The notes under the pieces are model-generated. The model saw nothing but the letters and a program-made list of their open reading frames with translations, had not been told where the DNA came from and made no database searches. A program made the translations under genes and the position numbers. A stretch of 26,829 nucleotides of DNA, taken from Bacteroidales bacterium (GTDB lineage: Bacteria > Bacteroidota > Bacteroidia > Bacteroidales > Muribaculaceae). The stretch covers positions 1 through 26,829 of the forward strand of contig SFOH01000028.1 in NCBI GenBank assembly GCA_004552485.1. The letters are read 5' to 3'. This document shows, piece after piece, positions 8,158-16,188 of this stretch (the stretch's first letter is position 1; each line of letters opens with the position of its first letter).

Positions 8158-9546
8158 ATGCGCATCATCTGTTTACTGCTTCTGCTGGCTGTTGCGCCGC
8201 TGTTGCGCGCGCAGGCTGTGACGGCGCCGTCCGACACGGCGGCCACCGCGGCACGGAAGGCTGAGGCGGCCCTCGACTCCGCCGCCCGCGCCGACGGTCT
8301 GTACCCCGACCTCGAAGCTCTGACTGACTCGCTTCCCATATTCCCCTTCCCCGACGAGCCCGAGCTCTTTGAGCCCTTAAAACCCGACACCACAATCTTT
8401 TACACCCCGCTCGACCGCACGATTTTCCTCCCCGCCGTCTACACCGGCTACAAGGACATCCGCAACTACGACCCCTTCAAGAGCGAGATTTCGGGCGACC
8501 CGGCCATGCGCTGGGTCGAGGAGGCGCGTGCCCGTCAGACACGCAAAGATGTGCTGCTGCAGAACCTCTTCCGCAACCGTCCCGACCTGGTGCACAAGCA
8601 CATAGCCACCCTGCCGCACGCCCCCAAGGCATACTACGGCGAGGTGAATCCCAAGAACTACACCATCAAAATCAAGGAGGTGGAGCCCGACCTCCCCACC
8701 GACTTCTCCACGAACGTGGGCAAGAAGCACTGGCTGCGCTCGTTCAACGTCTCGCTCCAGTTCTCACAGGCCTACATCTCGCCGAACTGGTACCAGGGCG
8801 GCAACAACAACCTCAACTTCCTCGGAAACATCTACTACAACGTCAAGCTCAACCCCGCGTTCCATCCTAACCTGCTGTTTGAGAACACGTTCCAGTATAA
8901 GCTCGGCATCAACAACGCCCCCGAGGACTCGCTGCGCGACTACTCCATCTCCGACGATCTGCTCCAGATCAACTCAACTTTCGGTTACAAGGCCGCCCAC
9001 CGCTGGTACTACTCCGTGACAGCCCAGTTCAAGACGCAGGTGCTCAACTCCTACGTCAAGAACAAGCACAATCTCAGCTCGGCATTCCTCTCGCCGGCCG
9101 ACTTCAACGCCGGTCTCGGTATGACGTATTCCTACGCCAACAAGCGCAAGACGTTCTCGTTCGACACGTCCATCTCGCCTATTTCATACAATATGCGCAT
9201 CTGCGTCAAGCCCGACTCGGTGCTTCGCCACGAGGACTACAACATCAACGCCGACCGCAAATATTCGATGAAGTTCGGTTCGACAGCCGAGGCAAAAATC
9301 AACTGGCAGCTGCGCTCGAACATCAACTTCAAGAGCCGCGTCTTCGTCTTCTCCGACTACTCTTACATCCAGTGCGACTGGGAGAACACGCTGCAGATGA
9401 ACGTGAGCAAATTCCTGAGCACGCAAATCTACTGGCACCTGCGCTACGACTCGACGACGCCGCGCAGCGACGACCCCGACTGGCACAAGCTCCAGGTGAA
9501 GGAGATTCTGTCGTTCGGCATCACCTACGCCTTCTCCTCAATCTGA
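8158..9546 (+). CDS. DUF3078 outer-membrane beta-barrel protein
   Basis: A 462-aa exported protein with a clear signal peptide (hydrophobic 4-14, cleavage near RAQA 17-20). Residues 20-190 are a Pro- and Asp-rich periplasmic part. From about 195 to the end, alternating aromatic strands suggest a beta-barrel, beginning with WLRSFNVSLQFSQAYISPNW and the family signature NWYQGGNNNLNFLGN (around 218-232). The last strand ends in FGITYAFSSI, with the aromatic residues expected for outer-membrane insertion. The DUF3078 family is widespread in Bacteroidota and its function is unknown. Two small exported proteins follow closely and may share the transcript. The barrel assignment comes from sequence pattern only. 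Confidence 0.85.
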   Translation: MRIICLLLLLAVAPLLRAQAVTAPSDTAATAARKAEAALDSAARADGLYPDLEALTDSLPIFPFPDEPELFEPLKPDTTIFYTPLDRTIFLPAVYTGYKDIRNYDPFKSEISGDPAMRWVEEARARQTRKDVLLQNLFRNRPDLVHKHIATLPHAPKAYYGEVNPKNYTIKIKEVEPDLPTDFSTNVGKKHWLRSFNVSLQFSQAYISPNWYQGGNNNLNFLGNIYYNVKLNPAFHPNLLFENTFQYKLGINNAPEDSLRDYSISDDLLQINSTFGYKAAHRWYYSVTAQFKTQVLNSYVKNKHNLSSAFLSPADFNAGLGMTYSYANKRKTFSFDTSISPISYNMRICVKPDSVLRHEDYNINADRKYSMKFGSTAEAKINWQLRSNINFKSRVFVFSDYSYIQCDWENTLQMNVSKFLSTQIYWHLRYDSTTPRSDDPDWHKLQVKEILSFGITYAFSSI

Positions 9547-9568
9547 CGGAGGAGGAAACTACTTGCTA

Positions 9569-10108
9569 ATGACTAAACTACGCCACATAATAACCTTGAC
9601 GGCCGTGCTTTTAGGCACGCTCTTCGCCGCAGCCCGCGTCGACATTCCGGACAGCCTGCGCCGCGAACTTGACCGACCCGGGCTGACACCTCAGGAGGGT
9701 GTGTGGCGTTTTGCCGGCGACGGCGCCGTGATGGCTGTCACGCGCGGCGATGCCGGCGACTTCCGCGTCATCGTCCTCGACAGCCCCGACACACGCCTCG
9801 CGCCCGGCACCGTCATCGGCACGGTCAACACCGAGTCGGCCCTCACGAGCCGCTGGCACGTGGCCACGGACACCGACCGCGACGGACGCCCCTGCTCGGT
9901 GCGCTCGTTCACGGCGACCGTCGACGAAGAACACCCCGGTAATTTGACTCTGGAGCCCACCGCGCGCCTCACGAAACTGCGCCTGTGGGTGCTCTGGCGA
10001 TTCTTCGTAAACGTCAGCGTCCATAGCCTTGAAAATACGCGAAAACTCGCTGCCTATCGCATCTATCCGCCTGACCCCGACAACCTCCTCAGCCCCATAA
10101 TCCTATGA
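9569..10108 (+). CDS. Small exported protein of unknown function
   Basis: A 179-aa protein with an N-terminal signal peptide (MTKLRHIITLTAVLLGTLFAAA) and no other membrane segment. The mature part begins DIPDSLRRELDR and has a beta-rich look (GVWRFAGDGAVMAVTRG, FRVIVLDSPDTRLAPGTVIG, LTSRWHVATD). I do not recognise a named family. The ATG at 9569 is chosen. A TTG at 9563 lies 7 nt after a strong GGAGGAGG (9548-9555) and could be the true start, adding two residues. The SD-like site sits only 2 bp after the DUF3078 stop codon (tga 9544-9546), which favours co-transcription. Its stop overlaps the start of the next gene as ATGA. Confidence 0.75.
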   Translation: MTKLRHIITLTAVLLGTLFAAARVDIPDSLRRELDRPGLTPQEGVWRFAGDGAVMAVTRGDAGDFRVIVLDSPDTRLAPGTVIGTVNTESALTSRWHVATDTDRDGRPCSVRSFTATVDEEHPGNLTLEPTARLTKLRLWVLWRFFVNVSVHSLENTRKLAAYRIYPPDPDNLLSPIIL

Positions 10109-10590
10109 AGCGCCTTGCCCTTTTCGTACTTCTGACCATGACTGCCGCATTGTTCTGTGCGGCCCAGTATACGACTCGTCCCGACCTGCAACCTCAGCCT
10201 GCGGTGACGAGCCCGGTGGCCGCCGCTGACACGGCCGTGGCGGACACTCTGCGCGGCGAGCAGGCGCAGGCTATAGTGACCGTTACGGGCTATGAGAAAC
10301 CGCTGCGGTCGACGAAGGAGACGGTGCTTATTCGCCTCAGCGACGACGCACCGGTGCTCTCGGCCGTGGTGCTTGACATCGAATACCGCGACATGAGCGG
10401 CAATGCCCTGCACCGCCGCAGCGTGACGCTGCCCATAAGCCAGGAGGCCGGGCAGACGCGTATGCACGTGTTCCGTTCGTGGGACGTCAACCGCGTTTTC
10501 TACTACCATCTCAACCGGCCGCCGCGCACAACGGCGCAGGGCACACCCTACAAAATCGCCATGACGGTCGCCGCCGCCATACTGCGCTGA
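10105..10590 (+). CDS. Small exported protein of unknown function
   Basis: A 161-aa protein with a signal peptide (MKRLALFVLLTMTAALFCAAQ, cleavage likely before Q21), a Thr-, Pro- and Ala-rich linker to about residue 50, and a compact beta-rich domain (AIVTVTGYEKPLRSTKETVL, LSAVVLDIEYRDMSG, RRSVTLPIS, HVFRSWDVNRVFYYHLNRPP). No named family is recognised. The fold pattern suggests a small periplasmic or surface beta-sandwich. It overlaps the previous gene by 4 nt (ATGA), so the two proteins are made together and may work together. Its stop codon is one base from the stop codon of the convergent ATPase gene. Confidence 0.75.
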   Translation: MKRLALFVLLTMTAALFCAAQYTTRPDLQPQPAVTSPVAAADTAVADTLRGEQAQAIVTVTGYEKPLRSTKETVLIRLSDDAPVLSAVVLDIEYRDMSGNALHRRSVTLPISQEAGQTRMHVFRSWDVNRVFYYHLNRPPRTTAQGTPYKIAMTVAAAILR

Positions 10591-10591
10591 C

Positions 10592-12169
10592 TCACTCGGC
10601 TGGCGCTCCAAGGGCGTTGCGGATGGCGCTGCGGATTGAGTCGGCGGCGCGAGAGGGTGTGCGCAGCAGTGCTATGACGCGCGAGACGTACCGGTCTTTG
10701 TCGGCGAGGCCGCAGAGGCCGGCGACGTTGCAGCCCGGGAGCATGCTCTTCTGATTGTAGACGCGCAGCACGCCGGCATAGTCGCCGTCGTGGGCCATGC
10801 GGGCAAACCGGCTGCAGAAGTCGTTGTAGAGCTTGCGGGGATTTATCTCGCGCATGAGGTCGACAACGTGCTGCTCGAGGGCGTCGATGTTGGGGAAGCG
10901 GGCGTCGATGCGGTATTCCATGGTGCGTTTGACGCGATGGCGCGTGTGGAGCATGGCCTGCGAGCGCATGTCGTGGCGGAACATCGTGAGCACTGACTTT
11001 TTCACGGAGGCGAAGACGCGGTCGGGGTCGCGGCCGCCGGCACGTGCCACGGCGCGCACGACGTCTTCCAGGAGGAGCATATTCTCGATTTCGGCCACTT
11101 CCGGCACCATGATGTTTTTGCTGCGCAGATACGCGACCTCGCCGTCGTCGCGGCGATCGCGGTCGACGATGCCCATGGCCGAGAGGTGGTGGAGACCGCG
11201 CAGGTCGTTGAAGGTGCGAGTGCTTTCGATGACCTTGTTGCACGAGCCGAGGGGCTTGACGCTGCGGTCGGGGAAGATGAGGGGATAGAGGCGCGAGTCG
11301 ATTGAGTGCTGGTTGCCTTCGATGAAGAGGACGGGGCGACGCTCGCCGAGGATGGCCATGTAGAGGCGGTCGTCGAGGGCTCCGGACTGCGGAGGGAGGA
11401 CGTCGTAATCCCAGGTGGAGGCGGCCGTGTCGCAGGCGCGCACCCAGATGATTGGGGCGCCGGAGCGTGAGGCGGCGAACTCCAGGTCGTGGGTGATGTA
11501 GAGAATGGAGCAGTCGGGGCGCATGGCCTCGAGGGCGTTCCACAGCGTCTGGATGGTGGTGGGGTGCAGGAACATCTCGGGGCTGTCGGCGAAGATGATG
11601 GCTCCGGGCGGGGCGTAGAGCATGGCGGCGCCGTAGTAGAGGACGGCTTTCTCGCCGCGCGAGAGTCGTGGCGCGGGGAAAGTGTCCGGGGCGGAGTCCG
11701 TCGAGAATGCAAGGCGCCCTTTGTCGACGAGGACGCGGTTGTGGGGAAAGACGGTCTGCCACAGGGTCATAAGGCGGTCGAGGCGCGTGGGCTCGAGCTC
11801 TTTCGAATCGGCGAATTTGTAGTTGAGGAGGTTCAGCAGCTCGTCCGACATAATCATCGCCTGCAGTCGCTCGAGGTCGGACTGAGGGCGCTCTTTGTCG
11901 TAGGCGGGGAGGGCCGATGCCTGGAAGATGCGGTCGACGTCCGAGCCGTTGTCGCGGCAGAAGAGGGCGTCGACGATGCTGAGTGTGAACGCTTTATCGC
12001 CTAACGAGCGGGCGAGGTGACGGGCAAAGCGTGTTTTGCCGGCGCCGTTGGCACCGATGATGACGGCGCGGCGTGCGGGGGTGTCGAGCACGTCGGGGGC
12101 GGCGGCCGGGGTTCCGTCCGGGAGGGAGAGCGGCTCGGTGCCTTGCCGTGGCGGAAGTGTTATTTTCAT
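10592..12169 (-). CDS. ABC-type ATPase fused to DUF4435 (TOPRIM-like) domain
   Basis: A 525-aa protein in two parts. Residues about 30-265 are an ABC/AAA15-type ATPase: Walker A GANGAGKT (39-46), signature LSRGEK (169-174), Walker B with D-loop AIIFADSPEMFLHP (190-203), and H-loop ITHD (H227). Residues about 275-480 match DUF4435, a TOPRIM-like fold: LFIEGNQHSIDSRLYP (E284), GIVDRDRRDDGE (D336, D338) and EVAEIENMLL (E362). These acidic residues would bind metal for nucleic-acid cleavage. The same pair forms the AriA/AriB proteins of PARIS phage defence, and the ATPase is related to OLD nucleases. The position usually held by the second acidic Walker B residue is Ser (DSPE), which may alter hydrolysis. 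The gene has its own promoter and sits beside housekeeping genes. Function is unproven. Confidence 0.8.
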   Translation of the reverse strand: MKITLPPRQGTEPLSLPDGTPAAAPDVLDTPARRAVIIGANGAGKTRFARHLARSLGDKAFTLSIVDALFCRDNGSDVDRIFQASALPAYDKERPQSDLERLQAMIMSDELLNLLNYKFADSKELEPTRLDRLMTLWQTVFPHNRVLVDKGRLAFSTDSAPDTFPAPRLSRGEKAVLYYGAAMLYAPPGAIIFADSPEMFLHPTTIQTLWNALEAMRPDCSILYITHDLEFAASRSGAPIIWVRACDTAASTWDYDVLPPQSGALDDRLYMAILGERRPVLFIEGNQHSIDSRLYPLIFPDRSVKPLGSCNKVIESTRTFNDLRGLHHLSAMGIVDRDRRDDGEVAYLRSKNIMVPEVAEIENMLLLEDVVRAVARAGGRDPDRVFASVKKSVLTMFRHDMRSQAMLHTRHRVKRTMEYRIDARFPNIDALEQHVVDLMREINPRKLYNDFCSRFARMAHDGDYAGVLRVYNQKSMLPGCNVAGLCGLADKDRYVSRVIALLRTPSRAADSIRSAIRNALGAPAE

Positions 12170-12195
12170 GGCACGGGACTTTTGTTTTCTGATGC

Positions 12196-12228
12196 CAAAT
12201 ATAACAAAAATCCGCCGTATGTGCGCAA
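12196..12228 (-). promoter_or_regulatory. Promoter of the ATPase–DUF4435 gene
   Basis: On the minus strand, TATATTTG (12203-12196) is a full TAnnTTTG match and TTG (12228-12226) lies 22 nt upstream as the -33 element. Transcription would start near 12190, about 20 nt before the ATG at 12169. The gene can therefore be expressed apart from the cca gene behind it. Confidence 0.65.
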
Positions 12229-12283
12229 TGTTTTTCCGAAAAAGGCCAAAAATGCGGCCAAACGGGGAAAAAGAAGGGGCCGG

Positions 12284-13738
12284 TCAGTCGGCTTTCGGGG
12301 CTTTCGCGCCTTTCGCAGGGGCGTCGGGGCCGGGGTAGGGAGCCGTGTCGCGCAGATGCAGGACGTAGGCGATTGCGTCCTCGCGGGTGGGGCCGATTTC
12401 GCAGTCCTTGCTGGCGCGGGTGAGGTTCTGGAGGTAGTAGCCCACTTCGCGGCCCTGGGGCAGGGACAGCAGCTCCATGATGTCGTTGCCGTTGATGGCC
12501 GGGCGGAAGGCGCGGTCGGCGTCTTTGGCCACGATGTCGGCGAACTTCGACTCGACGATGTCGTAGCACTCGAGGAAGTGGCGCTTTTTCTCGGGGTTCT
12601 TGGTGGTGAGGTCGGCGCGGGCGAGAATCATGAGGGGCTCGAGCTCTTCCTCGGCATAGTTGATGAGTCGGCGCACGGCTGAGTCTGTGACCTCGTCCTC
12701 GACCAGGGCGGCGGGGCGCATGTGCAGCTCCACGAGCTTCTGGACGCGGCGCATCTCGGAGGTGCCGGGCAGGTGGAGGCGGCTGAAAATGCGCGGTACC
12801 ATCTTGGACCCCACGTAGTTATGATTCTGGAAGGTCCAGCCCTGGGCGTCGTCCCAGTGTTTGGTGACGGGCTTGGCGATGTCGTGGAGCAGGGCGGCCC
12901 AGCGCGTCCAGATGTCGTCGGTGGCGGCGGCGACGTTGTCGAGCACCTCCATCGTGTGGAGGAAATTGTCTTTGTGGCCGCGGCCGTGCATGACTTCGAT
13001 GCCGCTCATGGCCTCGAGTTCGGGGAGAATGAGCGGGAGCAGGCCGGTTTCGTGGAGGAGTTTCCAGCCTATCGAGGGGCGCGGCGAGGCCATGATTTTC
13101 TGGAGCTCGGAGGTGATGCGGTCCTGGACTATTATCTTGAGACGCCGAGCATTACGCTTGATGGCGTCGAGGGTCTCGGGGTGGATGGTGAACTGGAGCT
13201 GCGTGGCGAAGCGCACGGCGCGCATCATGCGGAGCGGGTCGTCGGAAAAGGTGATGTCCGGGTCGAGAGGTGTGCGGATGATGCGTGCGGCCAGGTCCTG
13301 AACGCCGTTGTAGTTGTCGACGAGCTCGCCGAAGCGGGCGTCGTTGACGCACAGTGCCATGGCGTTGATGGTGAAGTCGCGGCGTGCGATGTCGTCGTGG
13401 AGCGTTCCGTCCTCGACGATGGGGTTGCGCGAGTCGCGGTTGTAGCTCTCGCGGCGCGCGCCTACGAACTCCAGTTCCATGCCGCGGCGTTTGACCTGGG
13501 CGGTGCCGTAGGAGTGGAAGACGTTGACGTGGGTTCCGCGGCCGAGAGCGCGCGCCACGGCGCGGGCCAGCTCGATGCCGGAGCCGACGGTGACGAAGTC
13601 GATGTCCTTGGAGGGGCGTCCCAGGAGCAGGTCGCGGACATAGCCGCCCACCACGTATGCCTCGCGGCCCATGGTGTCGGCCACGGCGCCCACCTTGCGG
13701 AAGACGGGGTCGCTGAGGAGTTCGGGTAATGATGTCAT
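12284..13738 (-). CDS. cca: CCA tRNA nucleotidyltransferase with HD domain
   Basis: A 484-aa class II CCA-adding enzyme, which completes tRNA 3' ends with CTP and ATP. The N-terminal nucleotidyltransferase domain shows YVVGGYVRDLLLG (28-40), the catalytic DIDF (D45, D47), RRDFTINAMA (119-128) and DPLRMMRAVRFA (167-178). A C-terminal HD domain shows HTMEVLDN (H261) and LLHDIAKP (283-290), then KHWDDAQGWTFQNHNYVG. The HD domain usually gives 2',3'-cyclic phosphodiesterase or phosphatase activity. The ATG at 13738 follows the M24 peptidase gene by 42 bp on the same strand. The last 20 residues are a Pro- and Ala-rich tail of no known role. Confidence 0.95.
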   Translation of the reverse strand: MTSLPELLSDPVFRKVGAVADTMGREAYVVGGYVRDLLLGRPSKDIDFVTVGSGIELARAVARALGRGTHVNVFHSYGTAQVKRRGMELEFVGARRESYNRDSRNPIVEDGTLHDDIARRDFTINAMALCVNDARFGELVDNYNGVQDLAARIIRTPLDPDITFSDDPLRMMRAVRFATQLQFTIHPETLDAIKRNARRLKIIVQDRITSELQKIMASPRPSIGWKLLHETGLLPLILPELEAMSGIEVMHGRGHKDNFLHTMEVLDNVAAATDDIWTRWAALLHDIAKPVTKHWDDAQGWTFQNHNYVGSKMVPRIFSRLHLPGTSEMRRVQKLVELHMRPAALVEDEVTDSAVRRLINYAEEELEPLMILARADLTTKNPEKKRHFLECYDIVESKFADIVAKDADRAFRPAINGNDIMELLSLPQGREVGYYLQNLTRASKDCEIGPTREDAIAYVLHLRDTAPYPGPDAPAKGAKAPKAD

Positions 13739-13780
13739 GATTCTGTGTATGAGTGGTTTATGGGGTGAGGCGAGGGTGGC

Positions 13781-14983
13781 TCAGTCTTCGAGTGAGACGA
13801 GCTCCTCGCGGCAGACGGTGAGGCGCTCGAGGCCGTCGGCGCCCACGCGGTAGGTGTTCTCGACGCCCACGGCGCCGACTTTGTCGATGACGAATTTGGG
13901 CTCGATGGCGATGATGTTGTTCTCCTCGAGGATGTCCTTGGAGCGCGGGGAGAGAACGGGGAGCTCGTTGATGGTGATTCCGACGCCATGGCCGATGAAT
14001 CCGGCCTGGTGACGGTGGCCCATGAATTTGCCTTCGAGACCGGCTTCGCGCGCCATGGCGATGGCCGTCTCGTAGAGCTCGGAGCAGGGTGTGCCGGGGC
14101 GCGCGTCATGCTCGAGGCGTCGGCAGATGTCGATGGAGAGCTGATGGGCGCGGCGGGCTTCATCGCAGACCTCGTCGTCGACGATGAAGGTGCGGGTCAT
14201 GTCGGACATGTAGCCGTTGAAGTCGCCGTTGGTGTCGACCATGACGGTGAGACCGCGCTGTATGATTGTGCCGTCGGCGCCGACGGGGAGGGCGGGCGAC
14301 GAGCCGGCGCCGCCGAGGGCGAAGTCGTAGGGCGAGGGGGTGTCGGCGTTGGCGCCGACGAGGACGCTGCCCATGTTCAGCTCCATGTCGTCGCCGGAGA
14401 CGCGCATGATGCCGATGGCGCCTTCGAGGCGCGAGACGCGCTCGATTTCGACCTGGAGCTCGACGTCGTCCATGCCCTCGCGGTAGAGGTGGGGGATGCG
14501 CGAGTAGACGCGGTCGTGGGTGGTGGCGCACTCGCGGATTTTCTGCACTTCGTCGGGGGCTTTGACGGCGCGGGCGCCCATGAGGACGGCGTCGCCGTCG
14601 AGGATTTCTTCGGGCTTGACGCCGAGGGCGCGGGCCATGCGCACGACGTTGGCATAGGAGGTCTCGCGCAACTCGAGGGCGACGGCGGGGGTGATGTTGA
14701 GGCCTTCGCGGGCAAGGACGGCGGGTATCTCCTCGGGCTTGCGCACCGTGTGGACGCCGGCGCCGGAGAGCTCGGGCTGGCGGCGCACGAAGTAGCGGAT
14801 GTCGCGGCGCGAGGCGTCGATGATGACCCATCCGTCGAAGATGCGGCCGGTGAGGTAGAACTTGTTGGCGTTGTCGCTGACCACGAGGGTCGAGGCGCCA
14901 AGGTTGTCCATGAAGCGGTATATGCGGCTGAGGCGGAAGTCAAGCGCCTTGCTGTCAAGTAGTTGAAGAGGAATCTGTTTCAT
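13781..14983 (-). CDS. M24 family aminopeptidase (Xaa-Pro peptidase type)
   Basis: A 400-aa creatinase/aminopeptidase P-like protein. A creatinase-like N-terminal domain (about 20-140) is followed by a pita-bread catalytic domain with all five metal ligands: D250 and D261 in DTNGDFNGYMSDMTRTF, H332 in GFIGHGVGI, E361 in IIAIEPKF, and E375 in VENTYRV. It would remove the N-terminal residue before proline in the cytoplasm; the exact substrate is unknown. A 25-residue Gly- and Ala-rich insert (about 205-238, ANADTPSPYDFALGGAGSSP) sits before the first ligand. The gene lies in the minus-strand block, 21 bp after the HAD phosphatase stop and 42 bp before cca. Confidence 0.9.
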   Translation of the reverse strand: MKQIPLQLLDSKALDFRLSRIYRFMDNLGASTLVVSDNANKFYLTGRIFDGWVIIDASRRDIRYFVRRQPELSGAGVHTVRKPEEIPAVLAREGLNITPAVALELRETSYANVVRMARALGVKPEEILDGDAVLMGARAVKAPDEVQKIRECATTHDRVYSRIPHLYREGMDDVELQVEIERVSRLEGAIGIMRVSGDDMELNMGSVLVGANADTPSPYDFALGGAGSSPALPVGADGTIIQRGLTVMVDTNGDFNGYMSDMTRTFIVDDEVCDEARRAHQLSIDICRRLEHDARPGTPCSELYETAIAMAREAGLEGKFMGHRHQAGFIGHGVGITINELPVLSPRSKDILEENNIIAIEPKFVIDKVGAVGVENTYRVGADGLERLTVCREELVSLED

Positions 14984-15004
14984 TGTCGTGTTGTTGGGGT
15001 TATT

Positions 15005-15691
15005 CTATTGAATAACAACGTGCGGGGCGCTATTGTTGGAGACGAGGTCGAGCAGGTCGGAGAATTTGTGGATGACGGCGTCGGCGTCGGTAACTTTGCC
15101 GAAGCCGTAAGCAGCCCATATAAAGGGTACGCGCGCGTGGCGGCAGGCGATGGCGTCGCTCTCGGTGTCGCCCACGTAGGCCGGGGCTTGGAGATTGTGG
15201 CGCTCGGCAATGAGGCGTATGTTGTCGCCCTTGCTGAGGCCGTTCATGCCGTGGGCGAGGACGTCGCGGAAGTAGGGGCGCAAACCGGTGTAGTCCAGGA
15301 AGTTGTCGAGACCATGGGCGCCGCAGTTGCTGACCATGAACAGCGGCATTTTCTTGGCGAGCGCCGCGAGGGTTTCGCGCACGCCGGGGAAGAGGCGTCC
15401 GCCGAGGCGCGGCATCATGGCGTCCTCGTTCTTGTCAAGGACTTTGAGGAATCGGTCTTTGTCGGCGAGGTCGGGGGCGATGATGGCGAGGATTTTGTCG
15501 AGGGGGAGGCCCATGGTGCGCATGAGGCGGTCGCGGGTGACGGGCTCAGCCTTGAGGCCGAGCTCGCGGAAGGTCTCGTTCCAGACCTCGGAGTAAGAGT
15601 CCACGGCATCCCACAGGGTGCCGTCCATGTCAAAAATCAGAGCATCCACAGAAAGGGTATGTTTGGGGTTAAACGTTTGTGACAGAGCCAC
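15005..15691 (-). CDS. HAD-superfamily phosphatase (phosphoglycolate phosphatase-like)
   Basis: A protein of about 228 aa with all four HAD motifs: IFDMDGTLWD (19-28, nucleophile D21), FMVSNC (S121), GLSKGDNI (K154) and YVGDTESDA (172-180). The helical cap between about residues 30 and 100 places it with Gph-type phosphatases (subclass I), which act on small phosphorylated metabolites; 2-phosphoglycolate is only a guess. The start is uncertain. The GTG at 15691 gives the longest form, but a GTG at codon 15, close to the first motif, is also possible, and no ATG precedes the motif. The gene sits 27 bp after gldH on the same strand. Confidence 0.88.
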   Translation of the reverse strand: MALSQTFNPKHTLSVDALIFDMDGTLWDAVDSYSEVWNETFRELGLKAEPVTRDRLMRTMGLPLDKILAIIAPDLADKDRFLKVLDKNEDAMMPRLGGRLFPGVRETLAALAKKMPLFMVSNCGAHGLDNFLDYTGLRPYFRDVLAHGMNGLSKGDNIRLIAERHNLQAPAYVGDTESDAIACRHARVPFIWAAYGFGKVTDADAVIHKFSDLLDLVSNNSAPHVVIQ

Positions 15692-15717
15692 TTGAATTCG
15701 GCCTTGGCGGCCGGGCG

Positions 15718-16188
15718 TCAGAGGTAGGATATGCCCACCTGCTGGAGCTCGGGGACGGTGTCGAGGCGCATGATGTGGCGCAGGAGAATCGGCGAGCCGG
15801 GGCGCGGGGCACGGCGCGGGATGATGGTGTCGGAGTACTGGTAGGTGAGTCCGCTGCCGCTGCCGCGCCAGTGGCCGAAGCGGTCGGCGAGGACCACGTT
15901 AAGCGTGTCGGCGTGGACGGTGTCGGCGGCCTCGTACTTCATCTCGAGCCAGAGGTTGGCGAAGGGGTAGGCCGAGGTGTGGCGCACGGTGAGCACGAGC
16001 ACGTTCATGGGCAGTGTGTCGCCGGCGGCGTTGAAGCGCAGGATGCGGTTGTAGCGCCAGCCGTCGCCGTCGATGTCGCGCCACTCGCCGTCCACGGCGT
16101 CGGGCTTGGAGCACGAAACCGTGGCGAGCAGCGCTGCGATGGCGAACATCGCCGACAACAGCGTGAGAGTCAGTGTCTTAGCCTTCAT
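15718..16188 (-). CDS. gldH: GldH-type lipoprotein
   Basis: A 156-aa protein with a lipoprotein signal (hydrophobic 9-22, lipobox TVSC, C26). The mature domain carries the GldH pattern: W-Y-R-LRFN, DTLPMNVLVLTVRHTSAYPF, ANLWLEMKYE, then a D--GHWRGSGSG segment and a final block ending QQVGISYL. GldH is a lipoprotein needed for gliding and secretion in Flavobacterium; in non-gliding Bacteroidales it is kept with unclear function, perhaps linked to type IX secretion or the envelope. The ATG at 16188 is chosen because it gives a normal signal peptide; a longer reading from 16248 would put 20 polar residues in front. The start overlaps the 3' end of ricT by 11 nt, implying coupled translation. Confidence 0.85.
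   Translation of the reverse strand: MKAKTLTLTLLSAMFAIAALLATVSCSKPDAVDGEWRDIDGDGWRYNRILRFNAAGDTLPMNVLVLTVRHTSAYPFANLWLEMKYEAADTVHADTLNVVLADRFGHWRGSGSGLTYQYSDTIIPRRAPRPGSPILLRHIMRLDTVPELQQVGISYL

Noticed and set aside
12239..12259. Terminator after cca (GGCC pair with T run)
   Set aside because: The stem is only 4 bp with an 8-nt loop, too weak to call.
14160..14962. Several open frames overlapping the M24 peptidase gene, including Arg-rich products
   Set aside because: These are shifted frames of a gene with five conserved metal ligands. Arg-rich output is typical for shifted GC-rich codons.
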